Shown here: positions 26,753 to 36,992 of the stretch, piece by piece
Layout of the letters: every line of letters begins with the position of its first letter
Position numbering within the stretch: the first letter of the stretch is position 1
Source of the DNA: Aphodosoma sp051870875
GTDB lineage: Bacteria > Bacteroidota > Bacteroidia > Bacteroidales > Paludibacteraceae
Length of the DNA: 64,000 nt
Assembly: GCA_051870875.1 (NCBI GenBank)
Contig: JBJECG010000074.1
Coordinates: 5,735 to 69,734, forward strand
Reading direction: 5' to 3'
The notes under the pieces: model-generated
What the model was told of the DNA's origin: nothing
Seen by the model: only the letters and a program-made list of their open reading frames with translations
Database searches by the model: none
Program-made: the position numbers and the translations under genes

Positions 26753-29700
26753 TCACTTCACAATCAGTTTGCCTACATATACATCTCCAGTGCCTGTTAT
26801 CACACGGATGTAGTATATACCGCTAACTGTCACCGAGTTGATCTCGATCGGGAAGTAACTTGGAGAGTCAGTCATGATGACCTGACCTACAGAATTGAGG
26901 ATCTCCACAATCATACCATCCTGCTCTTCGGCCGTCCAGTCGCGGCTTACAAATGCAGATTCACCGCCACGGACAGGATTAGGAGCTACGACAAGAGACA
27001 ATGCCATGACATTTTCCACCCCGGTCTCCACATTGAGAGTGAGGCGAATTATGGAATCGCAACCGGTTTCCTCCGACTGCAATCCGCAAGTGTACTCGCC
27101 AGCCGTAGTGTACGAAGACCCGCAGAATATGAACGATTCGCCCTGTTTGATTGTCGCGATCGAATCGGTGTATATTGTGGCCACAAATTCGATGTTTACG
27201 ACAACGGTAGAGTCACAACCGTCGGCATTGGTGATTGTCTTTGTGAGTACAGTATCCTTGGTGATGACGGGTATTCTGAAACCGTAGTTTTCATAGCTTC
27301 TGTTTTCACAAACGATATCATCGTATTCGCTTATGATAGGATCGGCTACCGAGAGTCTCAAAGTCACCACAGAGTCACATTTCAGGCTGTTCTTGAATGT
27401 CTTGGTATAAGTACCCGGGACTGACAGTTCTTCGGCATCGGCGCCTTCACCGAATATTATCGAAGAACCGGCACATATCGTGGTGTCAACCCTTACGTTG
27501 GTAGGAACGACATGGAAGTCTATCTCCACAATAGAGTCGCAACCGAGATAATTCTTGAACGCATGTGAGTACACTTTGGTTTCAGTCAGAGTCTGTTTGG
27601 CTTCAACCCATTCGTAGACCTCACCTTCGCAAACGGCCTTGTACTGACGGAAACGAGCCGGCAACACTTCAAGACGGAGAGTGACATTGGAGTCACAACC
27701 CATGTAGTTCTTGCCATAAGCCACGTATGATCCGGTGGCAGTACACTGCTGTCCGCCAAACTCGAATACGTCACCCTCGCAGATGGTTTCAGACACATAG
27801 TACATCTCCGGCAATACGGTCAAGTGCAGTATGACATTGGAGTCACAGCCATTTCCGGCAGTATATGAGATAACCCAATCGCCGGCTTCAGACTTGGCCT
27901 TGTCACCTGTGAAAGGAGCTTCGTCATATACGCCGCCTTCACAGATTGTACCATACACGTGGATATTCTGTGTCTCATTAACATTGAGAGTCAAGACTTT
28001 CAATGTATCAAGGACATTTGCTACAGGATTTTCGATATCAGACATTACAAGTTTTGTAAACGTATTTGTTCCCAACTTGATGTCGGTTCTCAGAATAGCG
28101 AAACCATTCTTGTAATAATCTGATCCGGAACAGTGAGTATCAGAGATTTTCTTCTCTCCTGCATATTTTGCGATACGCACATCGTCCAAACCGACATACA
28201 AACCGTTGCCTTTACCTTCGGCGCGGACTTTGAATGCCACCACAATCTCCTTGCCATTGTAACCTGACAGTTCAATGAGCTTGGTCTGCCAATCATTGCC
28301 AGGAGCCAGAGTTTCAAGGTTCTGCGAGAATGTAGCGCCTCCATCTTCGCTTATCGACACCACGAGTTCATGTTCGGAAGTATTGACATACTTGAATGAA
28401 AGAGCGTAGTTGTCGGCGTCGACATTGAACACCGGAGTTTTCAGCACAGCCGTACCGTATGCACCGGAAGTGGAGAGACGGGCATATTTGCCGGTTCCAT
28501 TCGAGCCAACAGCCCAGTTGTAGTTATCATCGGTCAATACAGTTCCGCTGAAATTATCCCAGCAAGCCGGAATATCGGAGCCGTAAGCATCCTGGAATGT
28601 CTGCATGTACGGCAACGGAGTGATGCCGCAGTCGGTAAAGAACTTCAATGTAACAGGATCCGATTCCACAGTACCGTCATAAGCCACAATTGTAGCCGTA
28701 TAACTGGTTGCAGCGGTAAGACCGTCAACACTGAGAGAGGTGCCTGTTACGGTGACATCCTTTATCTCAACACCGCGGCTGGTAAGGGTGAACTTAGTAC
28801 TGTCGGCATTGACAATCCACGAAAAGTCGGCAGACTCCCCGGTGATGTTTCCAACCACGAAGTTACGCGGTGCACCGAACGGCAGCAAAGATACGGAGTA
28901 GTCGTCCAAGCTGACAAATTCGTCATTTGCAGCGACACGGAAACCGAGATCGTAGATTCCATCGGCAGGAGCGTAGAAATAACCGGTAATATTGGTGTAG
29001 GCATCGGTCAAAGCCCGAGTTTCAAATGCAACACCTTCAGCAGAAGAAGTGCAATCGACAAACTCAAACGTTGCCTCGCCATCGGCATCTTTAATACCCC
29101 AAATTGAAGTCTGATAGAATTTGCCGCCGTTCAAGTTGAAGCGACGTGTTGCAGTATGGGCATCAGTATTTCCATCCGGCACATCCATCACAATGTTCAT
29201 ACTTCCGGTGCGGGGCTTGCGGTTGCCGGTAGTATTGGAGTTTGCTCTCCACTCCAGCTCTCCGGCACTTTCGGTCCAGCAGTTGTCCAGACCGAACAGG
29301 CCGGACAATTCTTCAAAGCTGGTGCTGTACGAAGCTGATTCGTTGACATCGACAGGCACACACGCAGTACTGAATACAAACGAAGCCCATTCCGACTCGT
29401 CAGTATCGGAACACTTGGCCTTGACAAACAATGTGTAACGAGTGTTCGGAGTCAAACCAGTAAGGTTGAGCACAGAGCCATCACCGGTCATGAACTTGTC
29501 GACCGGAATATCAGCCATATTGTCTGATGTGGTGAGACCGTAAACCACTTCGCTCTCATTGATATTGTAGAACGATATTGTGGCCTTGTCAATATCCACC
29601 TCATCAAGTGTGATATCCATAACAGGAGCACAAGGCAACTGGGTAATGCTGAAATTGTCGACGGCAACAGGTACGAACTGCGCGTTGGCATCATTTATCC

Positions 29701-32700
29701 AAGCCACCACGAGGCAGTATTTGCCGGCTTCGGCATCACGCATCAGCACAGTCTTGTCAACGTGCTTCCACTCGGCATAACCGGCCAACGCCTTGTCATC
29801 GTCAAGGGCTATGCAGCCTTCTGCCAACGATGCAGCACCGAACAGGTCGGCACCGGCTTTGACAACCACACTGACAGGTGCCAGGAATACACGTGCATAG
29901 TCATTGTAGCGGACGTTACCATTGTTTCCCGACATCTCGCCGACGCAAGTCCAGTCATAAGTAATGTTGTACAAACCTTTGGGCATGTCAATCAAACGAT
30001 AGGCATAAGCACGCGATGCAGTATTGCCATTGTAGCCATAAGCAGTACCGTCATTGCTTATATACAGCGCACGGGTATCTTCGCCTGCTGCATACTTGTC
30101 AGAGCCGATAACAAAGTTGTTGACATCAGCCGAACCGTAAGCCATCTGCCACTGTGCGTTTTCAACATCATCGGCGAATCCGGTGACATAAGGTACGGAA
30201 GCGGCCTTGTTGAGTGTCTTGAAGCCTACCGATACCCAAGAGGAGTTGTGTATATCATCGCAATGTGCACGGACAAACATCCAATAGTCTTTTGCAGCCT
30301 GCAGCTTGTCGACAACAATCATACCGCTGCCAGACAATGTCATGGTATCAACCAGAGAAGCGGCAGCCACATCATTTGATGCGGATACAGCGTATATCAC
30401 CTCATCGGTCTCAGCCATATTTTCAAACCGGACTGTCACACTCTCATCTGAGAGAGAAGTCACAGCCAAGTTGGCCGGCATCGGACAATTGACCTTCTCA
30501 ACCACCAGATTGTCGAAAGCGAACGGAGTCTGGGAACCGCCAGATGCGTTGTTCTGCCAGGCGACAACGAGATTGAGCAACGTATCGGACTTGACAGTTA
30601 TCTCGGCATACTGCTGCATCCATGTGTACTGACGGCGCAGAGCCTTGCCGCCATCCAACGGATACAGACCGTTTACCAAAACATTCTTGTTCCAAACATA
30701 AGAATCCGTACCGGCTGCCAATTTCCAGTCAACAGGAGCAAAGAACACGCGGGCATAATCATAGCTGTAGTCGCCCACACTCTTCCACTTGTAAGAAATG
30801 AGGTACTGACCCGGGGCAAAACGCAGCGTGCGGTAAGCGTATACCACCGAAGCGGACGAAATGTCGTAATTGTTGCTGACATCGTCTCTGGTTATGTATA
30901 GCGCGCCCTGACCGGCTTCAACTCCGGCAGCATCGGCACCTACCATAAAGCGGTTCGGTTCACTGCCGTTTACCAATACCCACTGGTCATTGTCGTCTGC
31001 AGCTTCGAAACCGGTAGCGTACGGGAACGTCTTTGGTGTGGCGTTTACAGTACGGAAGTCTACAGAAGTCCACTCGGACTTGTTGGACGCAGAGCATGAC
31101 GAACGGACACTGAAACGATAGGCCGTACCGGGAGCGAGCGTTGTAAACGACGCTGTAGTCACGCCATCGGCAAACTGCCCGTTTCCGACCTCGGTACCAT
31201 CGGCTGTTTCGAGCAGATAGTCACATTCGGTTACCCCTACAGGATTCTGCCATGCCAGATCAGCATTGGTTTCGCCGAAGGCAGTAACAGCCAGAGCTGT
31301 AGGCACATCGCAGTAATCGAGAGGATACACCTCTATGTCATCAATATTGACATACCTGTATCCTCCGCCACCGGAAAGCTTGAATGCTATATAGCCGTCG
31401 GCAAACTCGGCGGGTATGTCGGCAAACGACACTTCCTGAAGCGTGTAGCTGCTTGATGAACCAAGCGTTGTCAGCTGACGGTAAGAATTGACATTCGCCG
31501 GATCAAGAATGACACCTACCGACAAGGCTCCGTCATTCGTACCGTTCTTGAGATAGAACTTCATCTTGAGTTCATTGACCGGACGGGCCATCTCAGGCAG
31601 GGCCACGATACCGTATACAGCCTCACCATCATTTTCTGCATATGGTGACGCAGTGAATTTCAAGTTTCTTGGGGCGTTGTTTCCACCATAAGTGGACAAT
31701 TCCACTGTAGGTTTACCATATACCTGATTCAATGTTACGGTATAACATCCGAGTTCGAAAGAAGCGATATCTTCAAAGTCCTGACGGTACGGGAGTGCCT
31801 TCGGCATACAGTTGGTAGTAAATCCGTACGGACCGCGCCATCCGCTCTCGGCATCTTCGCCGCACACGGCACGAACGTATACTTCGTACCGGGTTTCACC
31901 GACAAGGCCTTTGTGAGTGAACGTCATGCCGGCATCGACAGGTTCGATACCTGTAATGTCGCCTCCAGCCGGTACAAGCACATACTGCCATGCAGTATGG
32001 GATGCTACAGTGTCATTGACAGTGGCAGTTACACTGTCGACTCCTATTGCATCGAACAATACCGATACCGGACGGGTACAAGGCAATATATTCTCAACAG
32101 TAAGATTGTCGATGTACAGTTTATAATCGTAGTTGCCCTTCTTATTGTTCCATGCGGCAAATACGATGCGGAACTCATTGCAGTTTCCGGACAACAAGCC
32201 GGTAACGTCATAGTGCTTGTGCACGGCGCTCTCGCTGTTGGTCGTTATGACATCCACCCTGTTGTTAAACCGTTCGACAAGCTGGCCATCGTTTTCAAGC
32301 AAGTATATGCCGACCGAATCTCCCATCGGGAATTCGACATCAAAACTAACCATCACCTCTTCGCCCGGAGCGAACTTGAAGTAAGGTGTGTAGTATGAAG
32401 TCATGTCACCTCCACTTTCGATATTGGCTTTCAGTTTTCCCGATTCCACAGACCAGCTCTTGTCGCCGTCTGTAGGAACAGCCAGTCCGGCCTCCCAGCA
32501 AGTGAGGTTTCCGGCATCGAACGAATTGTCGTAAGGCAGGCTGTAAGAATCGCAACCTGTAGTGAACCTGCCGACATAACGCATACCGGAAGTGTCGCCA
32601 ACGGCACAGATGGCACGTACGTAAAGTTCGTATTGTGTCAAAGCGTCAAGACCGTCAATGACAGCAGGATGTTCGTCCACCACTTTGGTGGTGAATATCT

Positions 32701-35700
32701 CACCGTCTTTCATGGCTACCATCTGCCATTGGGTCTCATCGCCACCGGCAATCCAGTCGGCAGTACAAGAGAAAGCACCAAGCTCGTCTTCGTTGATTTC
32801 GGCTTCCATCACCTTGGCACAACCGGAAGCCGGCACAATGGTCAGGTCATCGAAATACAGGTAATAGCTACCGGTAGACTCATAGAATATGACAAACTGT
32901 CGGGCATCAGCGAACGGATTGCCGTAAGCATCGACGAAATCCGGGTCGAGGATGTCATCGAAACGTACGCTGAAATCGTACCAGGTCTTGCCTTCAGTCA
33001 AAGTGACCGTGGTCAACGGCTGGAATGTGGCTTCAAACTCATCGGGATCAGTACTGTTGAGCACACCTATCTGGAACGAGTTGTTGCCATAACCGGAGTC
33101 GTACACCCAACCGGAGAGTTCATAGCCGGCAAGCGACTGTACATCAAACTCCGGAGATATGGCAGTAACGCCTTGAACAGCCAATGCAAGTCCGGAACGG
33201 GAATGACTGTCATCGATATAGGCACCGCCCCACGGGCTGTTTTCTATAAATTGCCAGCAATTCAGGGAGTTGCCTTCAGAATCATTGAAATTTTCGACAT
33301 AAGGAATAGTCGGTTTTTCGCACAAGGTGCGGAAATTGCCAAGAGCCAGCCAACCGCTCGGCTTGCCATCGCAGAACGAGCGCAACGAGTAATAGTACTG
33401 CGTATTGGGCAATATGCCAGCCAGCACTTTCTGTTTTCCGGTGATACGACCCTGGAATACATCGGCAGCACCGGTTTCAGGATCGAATTCGGCAGAAGAC
33501 ACCTTGAGTTCCCATCCGTCAGCTTCAGAATCGAAAGCCACTGTGGCCGAAGTGGCCATCAGATCTTCTATTCTGACATTGACAGGCGGTATGCACTCTA
33601 CCTCGGTGAGGGTGATGCTGTCCATAAACGTTTTTATGGAACTCAGGTTTTCAACACCAAAGCCCACCACATACACTCCGTCTTCGGGGACATTGAAATA
33701 ACCGAAATATTCGTTCCATTCATCATTGACGACGGGCAGCGAAGCGACGATTGTCATGGCATCGGACGATTTCAGTTTTCCATATCCGAATGTAGCAAAC
33801 ACACGGTCAGTATAACCATATTCCTCGCGGAGCATCATGCCGGCAGCGTAGTTCTTGCCGGCCTTCAAGTCGAACGAACGGTATACCCACGCCTTGGACG
33901 GTGTACTATAGTCCTTATCCATCAAAAGGAGCCGCTCGCCCTCGGCAGGTTCTACATTGATATAATCTTCGTATCCGGCAACTACTTTGAAAGAGCCTGG
34001 TTGTGTAGTCTCTGTAACATAGCATCCGGCCAAAGTCTCGCCGTCATAGAACTCTTCAAAACCTTCACAGAACGGAGATTCGGGAGTTACGGCAAACGCG
34101 CTGCAATCGGTCTTGAACTCTACAGACGTTTCAGACCAGAAACCGGCGGCGGTGCCGCCCTTGCAATGCAGTCTGACATAATATTCGTATCTGGTATCGG
34201 CAGTCAGGCCTGTCAATACAGCCTCATACCCTTCCGTAACACGGATAACGGTGCCGCTGTTGGGGTCGAAACCGACAGGGCCATACGATACGGACCAGTC
34301 GCGGATGGTAGGATCGGTCATCGTGATACGAGCGGCATCGGTCTGGACAGAATCGATCCTGGTCTTGGCGATGTCAAGGAACTCACAGTCGGGTTTGGGA
34401 TATATGCGCACATCATCGATATACTGTGCCTTGCGGTAATCGCCGTCATTGGTGATACCCTCGAAAATCACATACATGACACCCTGGGCCTTGAATTCCC
34501 ATTCGTATTTGCAGAAAGCATATTCATCCCAGGTTTCGGCAACCCAAGATTCGGCAGGTTCCTCATCGCTGTCCGACGGCACGAATTTCAGCAGTGTGGC
34601 ATTGACCGTATCGGGAGTAGAGTTTACCCATACTCGAATACCATCTTCCGGCTCATACCTTCCTGACGCACGGTATTGGTAGTATGAAACAACATAATCA
34701 CCCTCCTGCGCACCGAAATCAATGGCCGGAGATATAAGATTGGCGTGCGTACCTTTGCGGCATTCGTTGAATTTTGCGGCACCGCTGCCAGAATATACAT
34801 ATTGTCTGCCACTCTCGGCATTCTGCCATGACCAGGCATTGTCGCCCAAATCGGTGTCGTAGCCTTCGCCGGCAACCGTCTGGCGTACAGACCAGCACAG
34901 AGGAGGGAATACCTCGGAATTGAAACCCTGAGCCACCGGGAACACCGATGAGGGTTCACAGGCGGTGGATACTACCAGCCTCTGTTCTACGTATTCGGCA
35001 TTGCCGTCGGCACCGCATGATGCGGCTATACGGGCGGTGATTGTGTACAGTGTAGACGGGGAAAGCCCTTGTACAGTGTAGGAAGTGCCGGTGACAGTTT
35101 CCTGCATGGTAACGGAAGAGGCCGGTTCGGTAGTGATGTCAACCAGATACCGTGTAGAGGTTGAAACCTTGTGCCTGTCCCACTCTATACCTACGGAAGT
35201 AGTAGAGATACGGTCCTTGTCCACACGTATATTGCTCACGGGGCGGCACTTGGGAGCCTCCTGCACCTTGATGTCATCCAAATAGGTGTCGTATCCGGCA
35301 AGATTGACAGCTTCGAAAATGACATATACAGTACCGGACAACGGAATGGCAAACTCATAGTGATAGAATCCAGTGGAATTAGACCCTTCGACAGGAGAAA
35401 GCGAAAGGTGGTTGTGCACCATACCGAGATTGACAGCCGAAGGATCGGTAATGTCAGGGGTATTGCTTACCCATACATATACACCCTCGCCTTCTTTGCG
35501 GTAGTAGTTGCTGCTTGAATACTGGCGGTACATTTCGAACGACAGGTCGTAAGAATTGGGAGTTCCGATAGCAACCGGCTGCAATACGAGCAGAGAACGG
35601 GCTTCACCCCAGACATTATAGGTGTATTTGACCGACTGCGAACCGCTGTTTGCATACGAAGCACGATTGTTGACCGACCATGAACCGCTTCCCACAGTAG

Positions 35701-36880
35701 GCACCTGGAACCAGCACTCCGGAATATCCTGCACATTGTCGAAATTCTGCTCGAACTCCGTGGTCGGAGCCGTACCGCAACGTGTAGTAAACGCAACAGG
35801 CTTGCTCCATTCGCTATACACTCCAGCACTGCATACATTGCGCACCTTGACAGAGTACGGGGTTTTCTTGTCCAACCCGGTAAGGAGATACGGATTCTGT
35901 GAAACAGTGACAGGTGTCTGTTCATCGACCTGAATCTCATAACTGCCGGCATTCTCGTAATCCTTCCATGCGAGCAGCACGGAAGTAGAGTCTATATCCA
36001 TCACCTCCAGACGCTCGGGACGCGAACAGAGGGGTTTCTCGATACAGGAAAAATCATCGATGTACATAGTCACCTGAGTGCCGGAAGGCAAAGCTATGGC
36101 AATGGCTGCGCCTACACCTGTACCGGCATAATCCTTGGTGTTGAAACGGACTTCGGTCCATTCATTGGCAGTTTCCACCGAATCGTTGTAAAGAGCGACA
36201 AATGTGTTGACATCATAAGGGTCGGTCATGATACCGGCAGAAAATTTGGTGTTTTTGGTGGAGTAATACCAGAAAGTGACCTCCATACTGTCTGCCGCAA
36301 AATTGAACTGCGGACTTACAATACGCGGGGCGACACTACTTGTGGCATACAATATAACCGACTGGCCGGACTGCCCGCTGCCATGATAATACCGACTGCT
36401 GATTTTCTGGGTATTTCCGGAATTTTCGACCACCCAACAAGCCAACGGTTCGTCCTTGGATTCGAAATCGTTGGAATAGGGGAAGGAAGTGGCGGTGTAG
36501 TCGCACAAAGTCCTGAACGTGAACATGTCAGACTGGCCGGACTTACCTTTGTCCAAATCAGTGGCATCGGTCTCCAGCCACAGGCTGTATTCGGCATTGG
36601 CAGTCAGACCGGTAACCATGTACTTGTGTGCATGTTCCCCATCATCAATAGGCAAGGCCTCGTGTATTACAGTCTCACCTTGCTTCAAGGTGAGAAGATA
36701 ATGATTGGGTTCTATGGTATTATCCGAAAGATCCCAACCAATGGTAGCGGTAGTCTGCGCAGCTCCGACGAGCCTGATATTGACAGGCTTCGGACATGTC
36801 TCCTGGGCCAGGAGAGGAATGGAGCCAAGCAACGCGACCGCGATTAAAAAGAAAAACCTTCGAATAGATACTTTTCTCAT
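26753..36880 (-). CDS. Giant secreted T9SS protein B, about 3375 residues, multi-modular
   Basis: The longest gene here. A signal peptide (MRKVSIRRFFFLIAVALLGS to LLAQ) follows the ATG at 36880; a further upstream frame lacks such a start. The body alternates fibronectin III-like domains with about 11 jelly-roll/MAM-like modules, each opening like FPYSNDFES...CW (for example LPYDNSFDAGNLTCW, IPYVENFNDSEGNSLNCW, LPYMQTFQDAYGSDIPACW). From about residue 2880, roughly seven tandem cysteine repeats follow, with ICEGDVF...GCDSNVTLRLEV consensus. The last 80 residues (VVAPNPVRGGESAFV to GIYYIRVITGTGDVYVGKLI) are a type A T9SS sorting domain. It is probably a surface adhesin or stalk. No enzymatic domain is recognised. 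It lies 112 bases after paralogue C and is likely cotranscribed with it. Confidence 0.87.
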   Translation of the reverse strand: MRKVSIRRFFFLIAVALLGSIPLLAQETCPKPVNIRLVGAAQTTATIGWDLSDNTIEPNHYLLTLKQGETVIHEALPIDDGEHAHKYMVTGLTANAEYSLWLETDATDLDKGKSGQSDMFTFRTLCDYTATSFPYSNDFESKDEPLACWVVENSGNTQKISSRYYHGSGQSGQSVILYATSSVAPRIVSPQFNFAADSMEVTFWYYSTKNTKFSAGIMTDPYDVNTFVALYNDSVETANEWTEVRFNTKDYAGTGVGAAIAIALPSGTQVTMYIDDFSCIEKPLCSRPERLEVMDIDSTSVLLAWKDYENAGSYEIQVDEQTPVTVSQNPYLLTGLDKKTPYSVKVRNVCSAGVYSEWSKPVAFTTRCGTAPTTEFEQNFDNVQDIPECWFQVPTVGSGSWSVNNRASYANSGSQSVKYTYNVWGEARSLLVLQPVAIGTPNSYDLSFEMYRQYSSSNYYRKEGEGVYVWVSNTPDITDPSAVNLGMVHNHLSLSPVEGSNSTGFYHYEFAIPLSGTVYVIFEAVNLAGYDTYLDDIKVQEAPKCRPVSNIRVDKDRISTTSVGIEWDRHKVSTSTRYLVDITTEPASSVTMQETVTGTSYTVQGLSPSTLYTITARIAASCGADGNAEYVEQRLVVSTACEPSSVFPVAQGFNSEVFPPLCWSVRQTVAGEGYDTDLGDNAWSWQNAESGRQYVYSGSGAAKFNECRKGTHANLISPAIDFGAQEGDYVVSYYQYRASGRYEPEDGIRVWVNSTPDTVNATLLKFVPSDSDEEPAESWVAETWDEYAFCKYEWEFKAQGVMYVIFEGITNDGDYRKAQYIDDVRIYPKPDCEFLDIAKTRIDSVQTDAARITMTDPTIRDWSVSYGPVGFDPNSGTVIRVTEGYEAVLTGLTADTRYEYYVRLHCKGGTAAGFWSETSVEFKTDCSAFAVTPESPFCEGFEEFYDGETLAGCYVTETTQPGSFKVVAGYEDYINVEPAEGERLLLMDKDYSTPSKAWVYRSFDLKAGKNYAAGMMLREEYGYTDRVFATFGYGKLKSSDAMTIVASLPVVNDEWNEYFGYFNVPEDGVYVVGFGVENLSSIKTFMDSITLTEVECIPPVNVRIEDLMATSATVAFDSEADGWELKVSSAEFDPETGAADVFQGRITGKQKVLAGILPNTQYYYSLRSFCDGKPSGWLALGNFRTLCEKPTIPYVENFNDSEGNSLNCWQFIENSPWGGAYIDDSHSRSGLALAVQGVTAISPEFDVQSLAGYELSGWVYDSGYGNNSFQIGVLNSTDPDEFEATFQPLTTVTLTEGKTWYDFSVRFDDILDPDFVDAYGNPFADARQFVIFYESTGSYYLYFDDLTIVPASGCAKVMEAEINEDELGAFSCTADWIAGGDETQWQMVAMKDGEIFTTKVVDEHPAVIDGLDALTQYELYVRAICAVGDTSGMRYVGRFTTGCDSYSLPYDNSFDAGNLTCWEAGLAVPTDGDKSWSVESGKLKANIESGGDMTSYYTPYFKFAPGEEVMVSFDVEFPMGDSVGIYLLENDGQLVERFNNRVDVITTNSESAVHKHYDVTGLLSGNCNEFRIVFAAWNNKKGNYDYKLYIDNLTVENILPCTRPVSVLFDAIGVDSVTATVNDTVASHTAWQYVLVPAGGDITGIEPVDAGMTFTHKGLVGETRYEVYVRAVCGEDAESGWRGPYGFTTNCMPKALPYRQDFEDIASFELGCYTVTLNQVYGKPTVELSTYGGNNAPRNLKFTASPYAENDGEAVYGIVALPEMARPVNELKMKFYLKNGTNDGALSVGVILDPANVNSYRQLTTLGSSSSYTLQEVSFADIPAEFADGYIAFKLSGGGGYRYVNIDDIEVYPLDYCDVPTALAVTAFGETNADLAWQNPVGVTECDYLLETADGTEVGNGQFADGVTTASFTTLAPGTAYRFSVRSSCSASNKSEWTSVDFRTVNATPKTFPYATGFEAADDNDQWVLVNGSEPNRFMVGADAAGVEAGQGALYITRDDVSNNYDISSASVVYAYRTLRFAPGQYLISYKWKSVGDYSYDYARVFFAPVDWKLAAGTDSYVWNKNVLVNGLYPLDGGKALRRQYTWMQQYAEITVKSDTLLNLVVAWQNNASGGSQTPFAFDNLVVEKVNCPMPANLAVTSLSDESVTVRFENMAETDEVIYAVSASNDVAAASLVDTMTLSGSGMIVVDKLQAAKDYWMFVRAHCDDIHNSSWVSVGFKTLNKAASVPYVTGFADDVENAQWQMAYGSADVNNFVIGSDKYAAGEDTRALYISNDGTAYGYNGNTASRAYAYRLIDMPKGLYNITYDWTCVGEMSGNNGNVRYNDYARVFLAPVSVVVKAGADLFGAASLAEGCIALDDDKALAGYAEWKHVDKTVLMRDAEAGKYCLVVAWINDANAQFVPVAVDNFSITQLPCAPVMDITLDEVDIDKATISFYNINESEVVYGLTTSDNMADIPVDKFMTGDGSVLNLTGLTPNTRYTLFVKAKCSDTDESEWASFVFSTACVPVDVNESASYSTSFEELSGLFGLDNCWTESAGELEWRANSNTTGNRKPRTGSMNIVMDVPDGNTDAHTATRRFNLNGGKFYQTSIWGIKDADGEATFEFVDCTSSAEGVAFETRALTDAYTNITGYFYAPADGIYDLGFRVAANDEFVSLDDYSVSLLPFGAPRNFVVGNITGESADFSWIVNADSTKFTLTSRGVEIKDVTVTGTSLSVDGLTAATSYTATIVAYDGTVESDPVTLKFFTDCGITPLPYMQTFQDAYGSDIPACWDNFSGTVLTDDNYNWAVGSNGTGKYARLSTSGAYGTAVLKTPVFNVDADNYALSFKYVNTSEHELVVSISEDGGATFSQNLETLAPGNDWQTKLIELSGYNGKEIVVAFKVRAEGKGNGLYVGLDDVRIAKYAGEKKISDTHCSGSDYYKNGFAILRTDIKLGTNTFTKLVMSDIENPVANVLDTLKVLTLNVNETQNIHVYGTICEGGVYDEAPFTGDKAKSEAGDWVISYTAGNGCDSNVILHLTVLPEMYYVSETICEGDVFEFGGQQCTATGSYVAYGKNYMGCDSNVTLRLEVLPARFRQYKAVCEGEVYEWVEAKQTLTETKVYSHAFKNYLGCDSIVEIDFHVVPTNVRVDTTICAGSSIIFGEGADAEELSVPGTYTKTFKNSLKCDSVVTLRLSVADPIISEYDDIVCENRSYENYGFRIPVITKDTVLTKTITNADGCDSTVVVNIEFVATIYTDSIATIKQGESFIFCGSSYTTAGEYTCGLQSEETGCDSIIRLTLNVETGVENVMALSLVVAPNPVRGGESAFVSRDWTAEEQDGMIVEILNSVGQVIMTDSPSYFPIEINSVTVSGIYYIRVITGTGDVYVGKLIVK

Positions 36881-36992
36881 AATCATTTGGTTTGAAAATA
36901 AAACAAGTCGTTTCGAAACACTATGGTCCGCAACCGGCGAAACGACACCAAACAGGCCGGCAGCAAACATATTGACAGAACAGAAATATCGG

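Noticed and set aside
26753..29700. A CRISPR-like array in the repeat-rich giant gene
   Set aside because: The repeats are protein-coding, in frame, far apart and divergent at the nucleotide level, with no uniform spacers or cas genes.
32633..34666. A 677-codon open frame on the plus strand inside the giant secreted protein gene
   Set aside because: It lies antisense to a well-supported repetitive gene and has no promoter, signal or recognisable domain; such long shadow frames arise from the codon bias of the real gene.
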